From the NCBI GenBank assembly GCA_024707265.1, contig JANQAB010000010.1, positions 496,001-560,000 on the forward strand: a stretch of 64,000 nucleotides of DNA, given 5' to 3'. The first letter of the stretch is position 1. Each line of letters opens with the position of its first letter. The translations under genes were made by a program, and so were the position numbers. The DNA comes from Sporocytophaga sp. GTDB lineage: Bacteria; Bacteroidota; Bacteroidia; Cytophagales; Cytophagaceae. Shown here one piece after another: positions 1 to 8,624 of the stretch. The notes under the pieces were generated by a model. The model did not search any database. It saw only the letters and a program-made list of their open reading frames with translations, and had not been told where the DNA came from.

Positions 1-415
1 TTATAGCGATAATCACAAGCAATAACTTACTGATATTACTATCATTAGATTTGCTTTCTTTTACTGCTTTTTTAACAATTTTCTTAATTTCCTTTTTAGA
101 AGGCACTGCGGCCTCCTTTCCTTTAGCTTGCGGCTCGTCAGATAAAATTGCCTTAATTTCATCTGAATTATTTTTTGAAACACCTATCTCTGGTTTAAAA
201 ATCACCTGCTCACCAATTGCTGTAACAATCTCTTTGTTTGCACTGGCAATATGTTCTTGAATTTCAGGTTTAATTGTCTCTGTACTTTGCTTGTTCAAAC
301 CGGCATATCCCGTAGAATAATGGTTTGTAAAAAACGCAGATTCTTTTTTGCTGCATGATAAAATTATCAGTGAAGAAAGAATAATTCCATTCAGATAAAA
401 TAAAGTTTTTTTCAT
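1..415 (-). CDS. Lipoprotein with C-terminal membrane segment, partial (runs off the window)
   Basis: The first 138 codons are visible; the stop lies beyond the left edge. Residues 1-20 form a signal peptide ending in a lipobox (LILSC), with the lipidated Cys at residue 21. A short HYSTGY motif follows, then a charged Lys/Glu-rich stretch, and at the edge a hydrophobic run begins (LLLVIIAI). In Bacteroidetes a lipobox, an H-Y-x-x-G-Y motif, a charged linker and hydrophobic helices are typical of small proteins ending in a YqaE/Pmp3-like domain. That last identity is an inference because the domain itself is outside the window. The gene diverges from the PBP1A gene. Confidence 0.6.
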   Translation of the reverse strand, partial: MKKTLFYLNGIILSSLIILSCSKKESAFFTNHYSTGYAGLNKQSTETIKPEIQEHIASANKEIVTAIGEQVIFKPEIGVSKNNSDEIKAILSDEPQAKGKEAAVPSKKEIKKIVKKAVKESKSNDSNISKLLLVIIAI

Positions 416-687
416 TGTAGCTGTTTCTTTTGGTTATTCACTGATTTTAACTATCTCCTATTTCATTTGTTTATATTTGAAATTTAGAACTGTCAGGAAA
501 TAAAAAACTTATAATTTTATGACTCTGGAAATAAAAAATTAAATATTTTAAAGAAATGTTTCTTATTTGAGTCTCAGTAAATTATAGTTGAAATTCCTTT
601 CAAAAATTATTTGTGATCATGCCAATTGTTAAAATTGAACCGGAACTTTATTTTATTTGTATTCACAGATTATAAAAGGTTGACATA
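416..687. promoter_or_regulatory. Divergent intergenic region between lipoprotein and PBP1A genes
   Basis: An AT-rich 272-bp gap separates two divergent start codons, so both promoters must lie here. No exact TAnnTTTG Bacteroidetes -7 box could be assigned, no small gene is apparent and no strong hairpin was found. Confidence 0.35.
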
Positions 688-3066
688 ATGAGTAATCAGG
701 AACAGGGATTTTCCTTAAAAGATTTTAACTGGAAAAAGTGGATTAAACCAGGAATGATATTTCTGGCAGTTTTATTTGCTTCAATCTTTATTTACATTAC
801 ATATCAAGTATACAGAAAACTGCCTAATGGAAATGACCTGAAAAATATCAGGAATGCCACTGCTTCTGAAATTTATTCTTCAGATGGGATTCTTATAGGA
901 AAATATTTTATTCAGGACCGTACCGATATTAATTTTGAAAAACTTCCCAAACATTTAATCAATGCCTTGCTGGCAACAGAAGATATCCGCTTTTATAAGC
1001 ACAATGGATTTGACCGGAGAGGAATGCTCAGGGTGTTGTTTAAATCTATATTAATGCAGGATGAAAGCGCAGGAGGTGGCAGTACGGTTGAACAACAGTT
1101 GGCTAAGAACCTTTTTCCGAGAAAAAAATACAGGTTCTTCTCAATGCTAATCAATAAAACCAGAGAAGCTATTGTAGCAACAAGATTAAATGAGACTTTC
1201 AATAAAAATGAGATTCTTACACTTTACTTTAACACTGTGCCTTATGGAGAAAATGCATATGGGATAGCTGCAGGAGCCAGAAGGTATTTTAACACAGCAG
1301 TAGATTCTCTGAATATTCAACAAGCCGCCACACTGGTTGGGATGCTTAAAGCTACGACCTCCTATAATCCGGCAAAAAATCCTGAAAAAGCAAAGGAAAG
1401 AAGAAATGTTGTTTTGCAACAAATGGCAAAATACCAGTTTATTACAAGAGAAGAAGTCGAGAAACTTCAAAAAAAAGATTTAAAAATCAAATATAACTAC
1501 CTTTCTCATAATACAGGGTTAGCCACATATTTCAGAGAATACCTCAGACAAGAACTGGATGAATGGTGCAATACCCATTATAAGCCGGACGGAACAGCTT
1601 ACAACCTGTATACTGATGGTTTAAAAATATATACCACCATTGATTCAAAAATGCAACGTCATGCTGAAAAAGCGATGACTGAGCATATGTCTAAACTACA
1701 GGTTAGTTTTAATTCCCACTGGAAAAACTCAACTCCCTGGAAAAAATCGCCTCAGGTATTGACTGATGCATGCAAAAGATCTGACAGATACCAATATTTA
1801 AAAAGTCTGGATCTGAATGAAGCCGATTTTAAAAAAGAGCTCAACAAAAAAACAGAAATGAAGGTATTTACCTGGGCTGGGGAAAAAGAAAAGAATTTCT
1901 CTACTCTGGATTCCATAAAACACTACTTATATTTCCTTCAGGCTGGTTTTTTTGCGATTGATCCTTTTACCGGTCAGGTTAAAGTCTGGGTAGGCGGTAT
2001 CAACCATAAATATTTCAAATATGACCATGTTACATCCAAAAGACAGGTCGGCTCAACTTTTAAACCAATAGTATATGCAGCTGCTTTGGAATCAGGGATC
2101 AGTCCTTGCGAATACTTCCCTAACGAAAGGCAGGTGATCGAGGAATATGACAACTGGTCACCCAAAAATGCTGATGGAAACTACGGAGGATATTACTCCA
2201 TGATAGGCGCTCTTACCAAGTCGGTAAACACCGTTTCTGCAAGCCTGATCATGAAAGCAGGAGTTAATAAAGTTGTAAACTTTGCCGAAAAACTTGGCAT
2301 CAGTTCGCCTTTAGACCCTGTACCTTCTCTGGCTCTCGGCACGGCTGATATTTCCCTGATGGAAATGGTTTCTGCATATAGCGCATTCGCAAACGGTGGA
2401 AAAAGCGTTACTCCTAATTACTTAGTAAAAATAAAAGATAAGGCAGGTAAAACAATATATAAGAGCAATCCTCCATTTTTCCGCCAGTCTGTGAGTGCTT
2501 CTACTGCTGAAATGATAACCCATATGCTTAGAAAAGTAGTACAGGAAGGCACAGCAGCTGGTATGGCAAATTATGTAGGTCCGGATGCTCAGATTGCAGG
2601 AAAAACAGGTACTACTCAGTCTCATGCAGATGGATGGTTTATCGGCTATACCCCTGCCCTTGTTGCAGGATGCTGGGTTGGCGCAGATGACAGAAGAGTA
2701 CATTTCAGGTCAATAGATCTTGGTCAGGGTGCACATATGGCAATGCCAATATTCGGCAAGTTTATGGGAAAGCTGGGCAAAGATAAAAAGCTTAAAAAAT
2801 ACGTCTACCAGCAATGGCCTGAACTAAGTGAAGAAATGTATGAAAATATGGACTGCATTCCATTTTCAGAGAAAGCTCCGGATGGTTATCCTGTAAATAG
2901 TAGTAGCGATGAAGAATTTGAAGGTGGGGAATTTAAAAGACCTTCTGAAAACCAAAGATCTCATCGCCGTCAGGAAAAAGAACCCCTTAACTGGTTTAAG
3001 AATATCTTCAAAAAGAAAAAACGAGAGAGAACTTCATCTGAAAGTGAAGATGAGGAGTGGTATTAA
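688..3066 (+). CDS. mrcA: Penicillin-binding protein 1A (bifunctional transglycosylase/transpeptidase)
   Basis: A 792-aa class A PBP that polymerises lipid II into glycan strands and cross-links the peptides at the outer face of the inner membrane. A single N-terminal membrane anchor (about residues 24-44) is followed by the GT51 domain, with the catalytic Glu98 in TEDIRFYKHNG and the GGSTVEQQLAKN motif. The transpeptidase domain shows Ser456-x-x-Lys459 (STFK), Ser512-Val-Asn514 and Lys639-Thr-Gly641 (KTGTT). The tail after about residue 730 is charged and probably disordered. Length and motif order are normal for PBP1A. It is monocistronic, with a hairpin terminator 30 bp downstream. The ATG at 688 is the first in frame and precedes the cytosolic segment expected before the anchor. 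Confidence 0.96.
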   Translation: MSNQEQGFSLKDFNWKKWIKPGMIFLAVLFASIFIYITYQVYRKLPNGNDLKNIRNATASEIYSSDGILIGKYFIQDRTDINFEKLPKHLINALLATEDIRFYKHNGFDRRGMLRVLFKSILMQDESAGGGSTVEQQLAKNLFPRKKYRFFSMLINKTREAIVATRLNETFNKNEILTLYFNTVPYGENAYGIAAGARRYFNTAVDSLNIQQAATLVGMLKATTSYNPAKNPEKAKERRNVVLQQMAKYQFITREEVEKLQKKDLKIKYNYLSHNTGLATYFREYLRQELDEWCNTHYKPDGTAYNLYTDGLKIYTTIDSKMQRHAEKAMTEHMSKLQVSFNSHWKNSTPWKKSPQVLTDACKRSDRYQYLKSLDLNEADFKKELNKKTEMKVFTWAGEKEKNFSTLDSIKHYLYFLQAGFFAIDPFTGQVKVWVGGINHKYFKYDHVTSKRQVGSTFKPIVYAAALESGISPCEYFPNERQVIEEYDNWSPKNADGNYGGYYSMIGALTKSVNTVSASLIMKAGVNKVVNFAEKLGISSPLDPVPSLALGTADISLMEMVSAYSAFANGGKSVTPNYLVKIKDKAGKTIYKSNPPFFRQSVSASTAEMITHMLRKVVQEGTAAGMANYVGPDAQIAGKTGTTQSHADGWFIGYTPALVAGCWVGADDRRVHFRSIDLGQGAHMAMPIFGKFMGKLGKDKKLKKYVYQQWPELSEEMYENMDCIPFSEKAPDGYPVNSSSDEEFEGGEFKRPSENQRSHRRQEKEPLNWFKNIFKKKKRERTSSESEDEEWY

Positions 3067-3095
3067 TTCTTAACCAGTCTGAAAATTCATCAAAT

Positions 3096-3126
3096 AAAAA
3101 TCCCTGCAAAATGAGCAGGGATTTTT
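3096..3126. terminator. Bidirectional hairpin terminator between convergent genes
   Basis: The stem TCCCTGC/GCAGGGA is flanked by A-runs on the left and T-runs on the right. It can therefore terminate the PBP1A transcript on the plus strand and the UspA transcript, whose stop is at 3177, on the minus strand. Confidence 0.85.
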
Positions 3127-3176
3127 ATTACTAAATAAATTAAGCAGAAAAAATATTTTCTTACCACCCCTTCGTA

Positions 3177-4016
3177 TTACCCTGAAGATGAAATATGAGC
3201 ATAGGATGGCTTGCTATATTCAATACTTTTTTCTGTAGTACTCCCTGTCAGGATAGCTTCAAAGAAGCTTCTGTGATGGGTAGCCATTACTACTAGATCC
3301 GTATCAATTTCATCAATAAACTTTTTAATTATTGCAGATATGTTAGTCCCTGTTTTGGTAATCAGTTTAATATTCTTGTAATGAACATGATCCATAATTT
3401 CATCAAGCATCACTGCAGCTATCTCCGGATATTCCTGTTCTAATTTATCTCTTACGTTCAGGATAATAATTTCAGCATCAAACGCTTTTGCATACTCACT
3501 TAATTCATTAATATTGTTATGATCTCTGACTGATATGGCACATGCATAAACGATTGTTTTTATTGGCCTGAAATGAACATCCTCTGAAATCGCCAATATT
3601 TTGCGACTACCATTTTCAATCATACCGGCAACTGTATCCCCACTAAAAATTCTTGTAAAAAATCCTCCCTTCTTATTCCCCATGATAATCAGGTCGGCAT
3701 TGCATTTATCTGAAGCTTTATTAATTTCTTCTTGTGGGTCCCCTTCCGCAAGGATATGATTTACCTCAACATTATTGCAAAGCTCCAGGATGCGCGTAGT
3801 TGTTTTCATTAGTTTGGCGCCAAGATCTTTTTTATCAGAAATCTGTTTATCAAACAACCTTTCATAAGGCACTTCTGTAGGTATCAATGGCACTTCAACC
3901 ACATGCAGCACGTAGAGCTTTACCTCAAATGGTCTTGCAAAATTGATAAAATAGTTCAATGCATTTTCTGCACTTGAAGAAAAATCTGTTGCAAATAAAG
4001 CGGTGATTCTTTTCAT
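3177..4016 (-). CDS. Universal stress protein, tandem UspA domains
   Basis: A 279-aa cytoplasmic protein with two Usp (HUP/Rossmann) domains, about residues 1-145 and 150-279. The first domain begins with the beta1 strand ITALFATDFSSSAENAL and carries a nucleotide-loop-like GNKKGGFFTRIFSGDTV stretch. The second ends with MATHHRSFFEAILTGST, also the G/S-T phosphate-loop pattern of ATP-binding Usp proteins. Tandem Usp proteins of this length are common in Bacteroidetes stress responses; the ligand cannot be told from sequence. It is a single gene, divergent from the beta-CASP gene with a gap of about 66 bp, sharing the hairpin terminator with PBP1A. Confidence 0.9.
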   Translation of the reverse strand: MKRITALFATDFSSSAENALNYFINFARPFEVKLYVLHVVEVPLIPTEVPYERLFDKQISDKKDLGAKLMKTTTRILELCNNVEVNHILAEGDPQEEINKASDKCNADLIIMGNKKGGFFTRIFSGDTVAGMIENGSRKILAISEDVHFRPIKTIVYACAISVRDHNNINELSEYAKAFDAEIIILNVRDKLEQEYPEIAAVMLDEIMDHVHYKNIKLITKTGTNISAIIKKFIDEIDTDLVVMATHHRSFFEAILTGSTTEKSIEYSKPSYAHISSSG

Positions 4017-4082
4017 GAAAATACCAGGAGATTAGTATTCATATTACCTTTACAATCGATCTATTGTTTGAATAAAGAATCT

Positions 4083-5447
4083 ATGAAAGCAAAAATTCAT
4101 TTTTGGGGAGGAACGGGAACGGTTACCGGTTCTAAATTTTTACTGGAAACAACAAAGCATCAACTTCTTATCGACTGCGGTCTTTTTCAAGGAAATAAGG
4201 CTTTAAGACTACTCAACAGAGCCCCTCTTCCCTTGGATTACAGCAAACTTTCAGCTGTTCTGATAACCCACGCACACCTGGATCACACAGGATATTTACC
4301 TGTGCTTATAAAAAACGGGTATAAAGGACCTGTATTTATGACTGCTCCTACCCAGGCCATTACTGAAATAATTCTGAGAGACAGTGCCAAAATCCAAATG
4401 GAGGAAGCGGATGCTGCCAACCGTGGGAATTATTCAAAACATCAACCTGCCTTACCCCTTTATACATTGGATGATGTTGAACAAACCTTGAATTTCATTC
4501 TGGACTGCGAGGAAAACGAATGGATTTCAATTGCTAAAGACATAAAATTCAGGTTTAAAAGAAACGGGCACATTATCGGTTCTTCCTATCTGGAAATTGA
4601 TATATCGGATAAAAAGTTAATCTTTTCCGGAGATGTCGGAAGACCTGAGTCGCTTTATCTTTCTTCCCCCTCCATACCTGAACAGGCAGACATCCTCCTA
4701 CTTGAATCCACCTATGGCGACAGGTTACACCCTGAAACATCTCCTAAGGATCAGTTAAAGGACCTTATAAACAAAACCTTTCAAAGAGGCGGAGATGTCT
4801 ACATCCCTTGTTTTGCTGTCGGTAGAGCGCTCGAGATCATATTGCTCATTGATGCTTTGAAAAAAGAGAATAAGATCCCTCCTATTCCTGTTGTTTTTGA
4901 TTCTCCAATGGGTACTGAGGCAATTGAGGTTACCTCCAGGTTTCCTGATTGGCACAAACTTAACAAAACCGCCCTGATCGATCTGAACAAAGAAGTCTAT
5001 TTTGTAAGAGAGATCGAAGAAACCTTTAGCATTATTGACCGGAAAAAATCCAAGATAGTCATTGCGGGAAGTGGAATGATTACGGGAGGAAGAATTTTAC
5101 ATTATTTGAAGGCTGGAATTGGAGATGTGAATAATCTCGTAATACTTCCTGGATATCAGGCTGAAGGTACCAGAGGTAGAGCACTGCTGGACGGAGCAGC
5201 GTCAATTAAAATAATGGGGACATTTTATCAGGTAAAAGCAGAAATAGCTCGTCTTGAAAATATCTCAGGCCATGCGGATCAGGAGGAACTCCTTAACTGG
5301 ATTGCCGGTTTCAGATTCAAGCCAAAAGAAATCATTCTCATCCATGGAGAAAAAGATGCGAGCCAGGCTTTAGCTGAAAAAATAAAAGCAAAATTCGGAA
5401 TAAGTGTCTCTCTGCCAGTCCTGAACGATGTCATAGAAATCAACTAG
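4083..5447 (+). CDS. Beta-CASP metallo-beta-lactamase-fold hydrolase (CPSF/Ysh1-like RNA nuclease family)
   Basis: A 454-aa protein of the MBL-fold, beta-CASP superfamily, whose characterised members are Zn-dependent RNA endo- or exonucleases. The Zn motif HAHLDHTGYLP is present, followed by HIIGSSY, the Asp of SGDVGRPE, and beta-CASP elements: an Asp/Ser-rich ESTYGDR motif, the FDSPMG segment, a SGMITGGRILHYL motif, the HADQEEL histidine and a C-terminal IHGEKDA histidine. The ATG at 4083 is chosen because the family N-terminus (MKAKIHFWGGTGTVTGS) starts there; an in-frame TTG at 4068 is possible but less likely. Function in RNA processing is inferred from family. The gene is monocistronic. 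Confidence 0.92.
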   Translation: MKAKIHFWGGTGTVTGSKFLLETTKHQLLIDCGLFQGNKALRLLNRAPLPLDYSKLSAVLITHAHLDHTGYLPVLIKNGYKGPVFMTAPTQAITEIILRDSAKIQMEEADAANRGNYSKHQPALPLYTLDDVEQTLNFILDCEENEWISIAKDIKFRFKRNGHIIGSSYLEIDISDKKLIFSGDVGRPESLYLSSPSIPEQADILLLESTYGDRLHPETSPKDQLKDLINKTFQRGGDVYIPCFAVGRALEIILLIDALKKENKIPPIPVVFDSPMGTEAIEVTSRFPDWHKLNKTALIDLNKEVYFVREIEETFSIIDRKKSKIVIAGSGMITGGRILHYLKAGIGDVNNLVILPGYQAEGTRGRALLDGAASIKIMGTFYQVKAEIARLENISGHADQEELLNWIAGFRFKPKEIILIHGEKDASQALAEKIKAKFGISVSLPVLNDVIEIN

Positions 5448-5534
5448 ATTTCATAATTCACTGAAAATCAAAAAGCAGATCAGGCATTCATTCAAAAACT
5501 TCGATATAAAAGCAAATATTCAGGCATTTTAACG

Positions 5535-5542
5535 TAATTTTG
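5535..5542 (+). promoter_or_regulatory. Candidate Bacteroidetes -7 promoter box upstream of U32 gene
   Basis: TAATTTTG matches the Bacteroidetes sigma-A -7 consensus TAnnTTTG and lies 28 bp before the start codon at 5571. No clear TTTG -33 element is seen, so this is tentative. Confidence 0.35.
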
Positions 5543-5570
5543 TAACTTCTTTTAGACGGAATACACAACA

Positions 5571-6812
5571 ATGAGAGATAAGATAGAAGTAATGGCGCCG
5601 GCAGGCTCTTTTGAAGCCTTCATGGCTGCGATTCAGGGTGGAGCTGACTCGATATATTTTGGAGTAGATCAGTTGAACATGAGAGCTCGTGCTGCCAATA
5701 ACTTCCTTTTGGAGGATTTACCCGAAATTGGCCGTATAGCCAGGGAACATAATGTAAAAACTTATGTAACGCTCAATACCATCCTTTACGATCATGATAT
5801 GAGCATCATGAAGCGTATCATTGACTCTATAAAAGAAAACGGACTTACTGCCATTATAGCTGCTGACCACGCAGCCATTCAATACGCTTTTACCAAAGGT
5901 GTGGAAGTACATCTTTCTACTCAGGTGAATGTTACCAACCTTGAGACTGTAAAGTTTTATGCAATGTTCTCTGATGTTATTGTGCTTTCAAGAGAATTAA
6001 GCTTGAAGCAAATCAAAGACATTACAGATGGTATCAGACGCGAAGAAGTAAGAGGGCCGAAAGGAGAACTGGTTCGTATAGAAATTTTTGCTCATGGTGC
6101 GCTGTGTATGGCGGTTTCTGGTAAATGCTATCTAAGCCTGCACACTGCTAACTCTTCCGCTAATCGCGGTGCTTGTCAGCAGAACTGCAGACGTACTTAC
6201 AAAGTAATAGATCTTGAAGATGGACATGAACTGGAGATAGACAATGAATACATCATGTCTCCTAAAGATTTATGTACGATCAACTTCCTTGATGAGGTTA
6301 TAGCAAGCGGCGTGACAGTATTAAAACTGGAAGGCAGAGGCCGTGCTCCGGAATATGTCAAAACAGTTACCAAGTGCTACAGAGAAGCTGTTGACGCTTA
6401 CCTGGATGATACCTTTACGGATGAAAAACTTCAGGACTGGATGAACAGGCTTGAAACTGTTTACAACAGAGGCTTCTGGAGCGGTTATTATCTGGGACAG
6501 AAACTTGGTGAATGGACTAACAAACATGGTTCTTCCGCTACTACCCGTAAGATATTCCTTGGAAAAGGCGTACGTTACTTCCCTAAAGTAAAAGTGGCGG
6601 AGTTTATCCTGGAAACTCATAAACTTAAGATTGGAGACGAGGTGCTGATCATCGGTCCTACAACAGGGGTTGTAGAAACTACCATCACTGAGATCAGAGT
6701 AGATGACAAACAGGTTGATGAAGTTGGAAAGGGTATTTCATTTTCCATACCTCTTGAAGAAACGATACGTAGCAGCGATAAAATCTATAAAGTAGTTCCG
6801 GCCAATGATTAA
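5571..6812 (+). CDS. trhP: Peptidase U32 family protein (TrhP/YegQ-like, RNA hydroxylation family)
   Basis: A 413-aa member of family U32. The signature is present as FAHGALCMAVSGKC, followed by a Cys-rich segment (NRGACQQNCRRTY) that supplies the metal/cluster cysteines of this family. Although named peptidases, characterised E. coli U32 proteins (TrhP/YegQ, TrhO-pathway partners, RlhA/YdcP) act in prephenate-dependent hydroxylation of tRNA or rRNA. The length fits the TrhP class rather than the longer RlhA. The start codon of the ferredoxin gene lies inside its 3' end (8-bp overlap), so the two are cotranscribed and probably work together, with the ferredoxin as electron donor. The exact RNA target is inference. 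Confidence 0.85.
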   Translation: MRDKIEVMAPAGSFEAFMAAIQGGADSIYFGVDQLNMRARAANNFLLEDLPEIGRIAREHNVKTYVTLNTILYDHDMSIMKRIIDSIKENGLTAIIAADHAAIQYAFTKGVEVHLSTQVNVTNLETVKFYAMFSDVIVLSRELSLKQIKDITDGIRREEVRGPKGELVRIEIFAHGALCMAVSGKCYLSLHTANSSANRGACQQNCRRTYKVIDLEDGHELEIDNEYIMSPKDLCTINFLDEVIASGVTVLKLEGRGRAPEYVKTVTKCYREAVDAYLDDTFTDEKLQDWMNRLETVYNRGFWSGYYLGQKLGEWTNKHGSSATTRKIFLGKGVRYFPKVKVAEFILETHKLKIGDEVLIIGPTTGVVETTITEIRVDDKQVDEVGKGISFSIPLEETIRSSDKIYKVVPAND

Positions 6813-7032
6813 GATCATTCAGCAGAGAGAAAAGTGCATCGGCTGCAATTATTGTGTTGAAGTAGCCCCTGACCGTTGGGCGATGTCGAAGAAAGATGGC
6901 AAGAGTGTACTGATCGGATCAAAAGATAAAAAAGGGTTTCATGCTGTAGACGTCTCGGAAGTAGAACTGGATGCCAATAAAAAGGCCGCTGAGCTTTGTC
7001 CGGTAAAGATTATACAGGTGATTCAGAAGTAA
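6805..7032 (+). CDS. Single-cluster [4Fe-4S] ferredoxin
   Basis: A 75-aa ferredoxin. Three cysteines in CIGCNYC plus a fourth in the C-terminal LCPVKII motif can bind one 4Fe-4S cluster; the middle of the protein lacks a second cluster motif. The GKSVLIGS and DVSEVELD segments are typical of Bacteroidetes ferredoxins of this size. It overlaps the preceding U32 gene by 8 bp and is followed by a strong terminator, so the pair forms a two-gene operon. A role as reductant for the U32 Fe-S enzyme is likely but inferred from context. Confidence 0.9.
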   Translation: MIKIIQQREKCIGCNYCVEVAPDRWAMSKKDGKSVLIGSKDKKGFHAVDVSEVELDANKKAAELCPVKIIQVIQK

Positions 7033-7057
7033 TAACTCATTGAATATTTATAGAGTT

Positions 7058-7085
7058 AAAGCCCCGAATTTTTGGGGCTTTTTTT
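7058..7085 (+). terminator. Rho-independent terminator of the U32-ferredoxin operon
   Basis: An eight-base stem AAAGCCCC/GGGGCTTT with an eight-base loop is followed by a T-run, 26 bp after the ferredoxin stop. Confidence 0.9.
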
Positions 7086-7134
7086 ATTAATTGGATATGA
7101 GTAAACATACTTTTATATAGAAGTAATTCCAGCT

Positions 7135-7296
7135 CCGTGGCCTGTCCCCTGACAGGCCACTCTTTATATGCGGACTTTTATAAAATTCCAGAAGATCATA
7201 AATGGCTCGTTAACTAAAGCTAACTTTTGTTTTAATTCATTGTAGGAAGGAGTTTTGTGGAACTACAATTGTGGCCTGTCAGGGGACAGGCCACGG
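7135..7296 (-). repeat. MITE-like repeat copy A (complete, reverse orientation)
   Basis: The 162-bp element is bounded by perfect 26-bp inverted repeats beginning CCGTGGCCTGTC. Each terminus is itself a palindrome (GTGGCCTGTC ccct GACAGGCCAC). The core holds AAAACAAAAGTTAGCT and GATCTTCTGGA on the minus strand, shared with six other copies in this window. There is no coding capacity, so any mobility would be non-autonomous. Confidence 0.85.
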
Positions 7297-7368
7297 AGGA
7301 ATACTTAATTAGAATAAATGAGCGTCCGCTAACATATTATAAAAAAGGATTAAACAAATAAATTTAAG

Positions 7369-8337
7369 ATGAAAACACTTTTATTCTTAGGAAGCATTAT
7401 TTTTCTTATTGGTGCTTTATTCTATTTTTTAACCACTCCACTATTGGGATTTGCTAAACCAGGTATAGTACCTATTCCTGTTTCTTCTGAAAGGTTAAAA
7501 AATGATGTGAAGGTATTATGCACGACCAGCCTGCCCAGAAACTATAAAAATATTGATGCATTAAATGAAGCTGCCGATTATATTTTCAATGAGTTCCGGA
7601 AAAATGGATTAAATCCGCAAGAACAAAAATATACAGCAGATGGCAGTGAATATAAAAATATCATTGGCACTTACGGGCCTTCAGATGCACCGAGAATTAT
7701 TATTGGTGCTCATTATGACGTTTGCTTGGATCATGCAGGAGCAGATGATAATGCAAGTGGTGTTGCTGGTCTTTTAGAGATTGGAAGGCTTTTGGATTCT
7801 TTGAAACCGACATTAAAATACAGAGTTGATCTTGTTGCTTATACATTGGAAGAACCACCATATTTCAGAACATCCAATATGGGAAGTGCTATCCATTCTA
7901 AATATATCATTGAGAACAAGATTCCTTTCAAAGTAATGATCTGTCTTGAAATGATTGGATATTTTTCTGAGAAACCTAAATCGCAAGAATATCCTGTTGG
8001 GATTTTAAAAACCATTTACCCATCTACAGGAAATTTTATTGCAGTGGTAGGAAGAATTGGAGAAAACAGTCTGGTAAAGAATGTAAAGAAATTTATGATT
8101 GAAGGTTCCTCTATAAATGTAGAATCCATAAATGCTCCAAAGTCCATGGTGGGAATTGATTTTTCTGATCATTTGAATTATTGGAATAATAATCTTCCTG
8201 CTGTAATGGTTACCAATACTTCTTTTTATAGAAATAAGAACTATCATGAACCAACGGATACTCCTGAAACATTAGACTATGATAAAATGGCCGAAGTGGT
8301 AAAAGGTGTTTATTGGGCGGTTGTGAATATGAAATGA
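7369..8337 (+). CDS. M28-family zinc aminopeptidase, membrane-anchored or secreted
   Basis: A 322-aa protein. Residues 3-22 form one hydrophobic segment (uncleaved anchor or signal peptide), so the catalytic domain is periplasmic or extracytoplasmic. Family M28 zinc ligands and catalytic residues appear in order: GAHYD (His and the next Asp), ADDNASG (bridging Asp), EEPPYF (general base Glu and ligand Glu), and a final His in NYHEPTDTPETLDY. M28 enzymes remove N-terminal residues from peptides; the specificity is not readable. The gene stands alone between a MITE-like repeat and a palindromic repeat. Confidence 0.9.
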   Translation: MKTLLFLGSIIFLIGALFYFLTTPLLGFAKPGIVPIPVSSERLKNDVKVLCTTSLPRNYKNIDALNEAADYIFNEFRKNGLNPQEQKYTADGSEYKNIIGTYGPSDAPRIIIGAHYDVCLDHAGADDNASGVAGLLEIGRLLDSLKPTLKYRVDLVAYTLEEPPYFRTSNMGSAIHSKYIIENKIPFKVMICLEMIGYFSEKPKSQEYPVGILKTIYPSTGNFIAVVGRIGENSLVKNVKKFMIEGSSINVESINAPKSMVGIDFSDHLNYWNNNLPAVMVTNTSFYRNKNYHEPTDTPETLDYDKMAEVVKGVYWAVVNMK

Positions 8338-8376
8338 ATTTAAGAAGCACCACCAGTCCGCTACGTTGCCCTAGCC

Positions 8377-8545
8377 ATTGATGCCTTCGCTTGGAGCGAA
8401 GGCATCAATTAAAATTCTGGGACAGGAAAGTTTGTACAAATTTGATAGAAATTCATAAAACCTTTGCCTTTTTGTAATTGATATTATATTTTACCTTTTT
8501 GGAAAGGAGTATATATCCTCCAATTTGGAGTGATATATGTCCCTG
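8377..8545 (+). repeat. Palindromic dispersed repeat, copy 1
   Basis: It begins with a perfect 15-bp inverted repeat around a TGG loop (8377-8409, ATTGATGCCTTCGCT arms). The next 130 bp or so, containing ACAGG-AAAGTTTGTA, CTTTTTGGAAAGG and CCAATTTGGA blocks, aligns with the sequence after the same palindrome at 14409. This copy lies just before the helicase gene. The 3' boundary is approximate. Confidence 0.75.
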
Positions 8546-8624
8546 AGTGCGTGTAGAAACAAGTTAGCATTATTCAAGAAGACTCCTATACTAACCTGCA
8601 AACTAAAACGGAATACTGATACTA

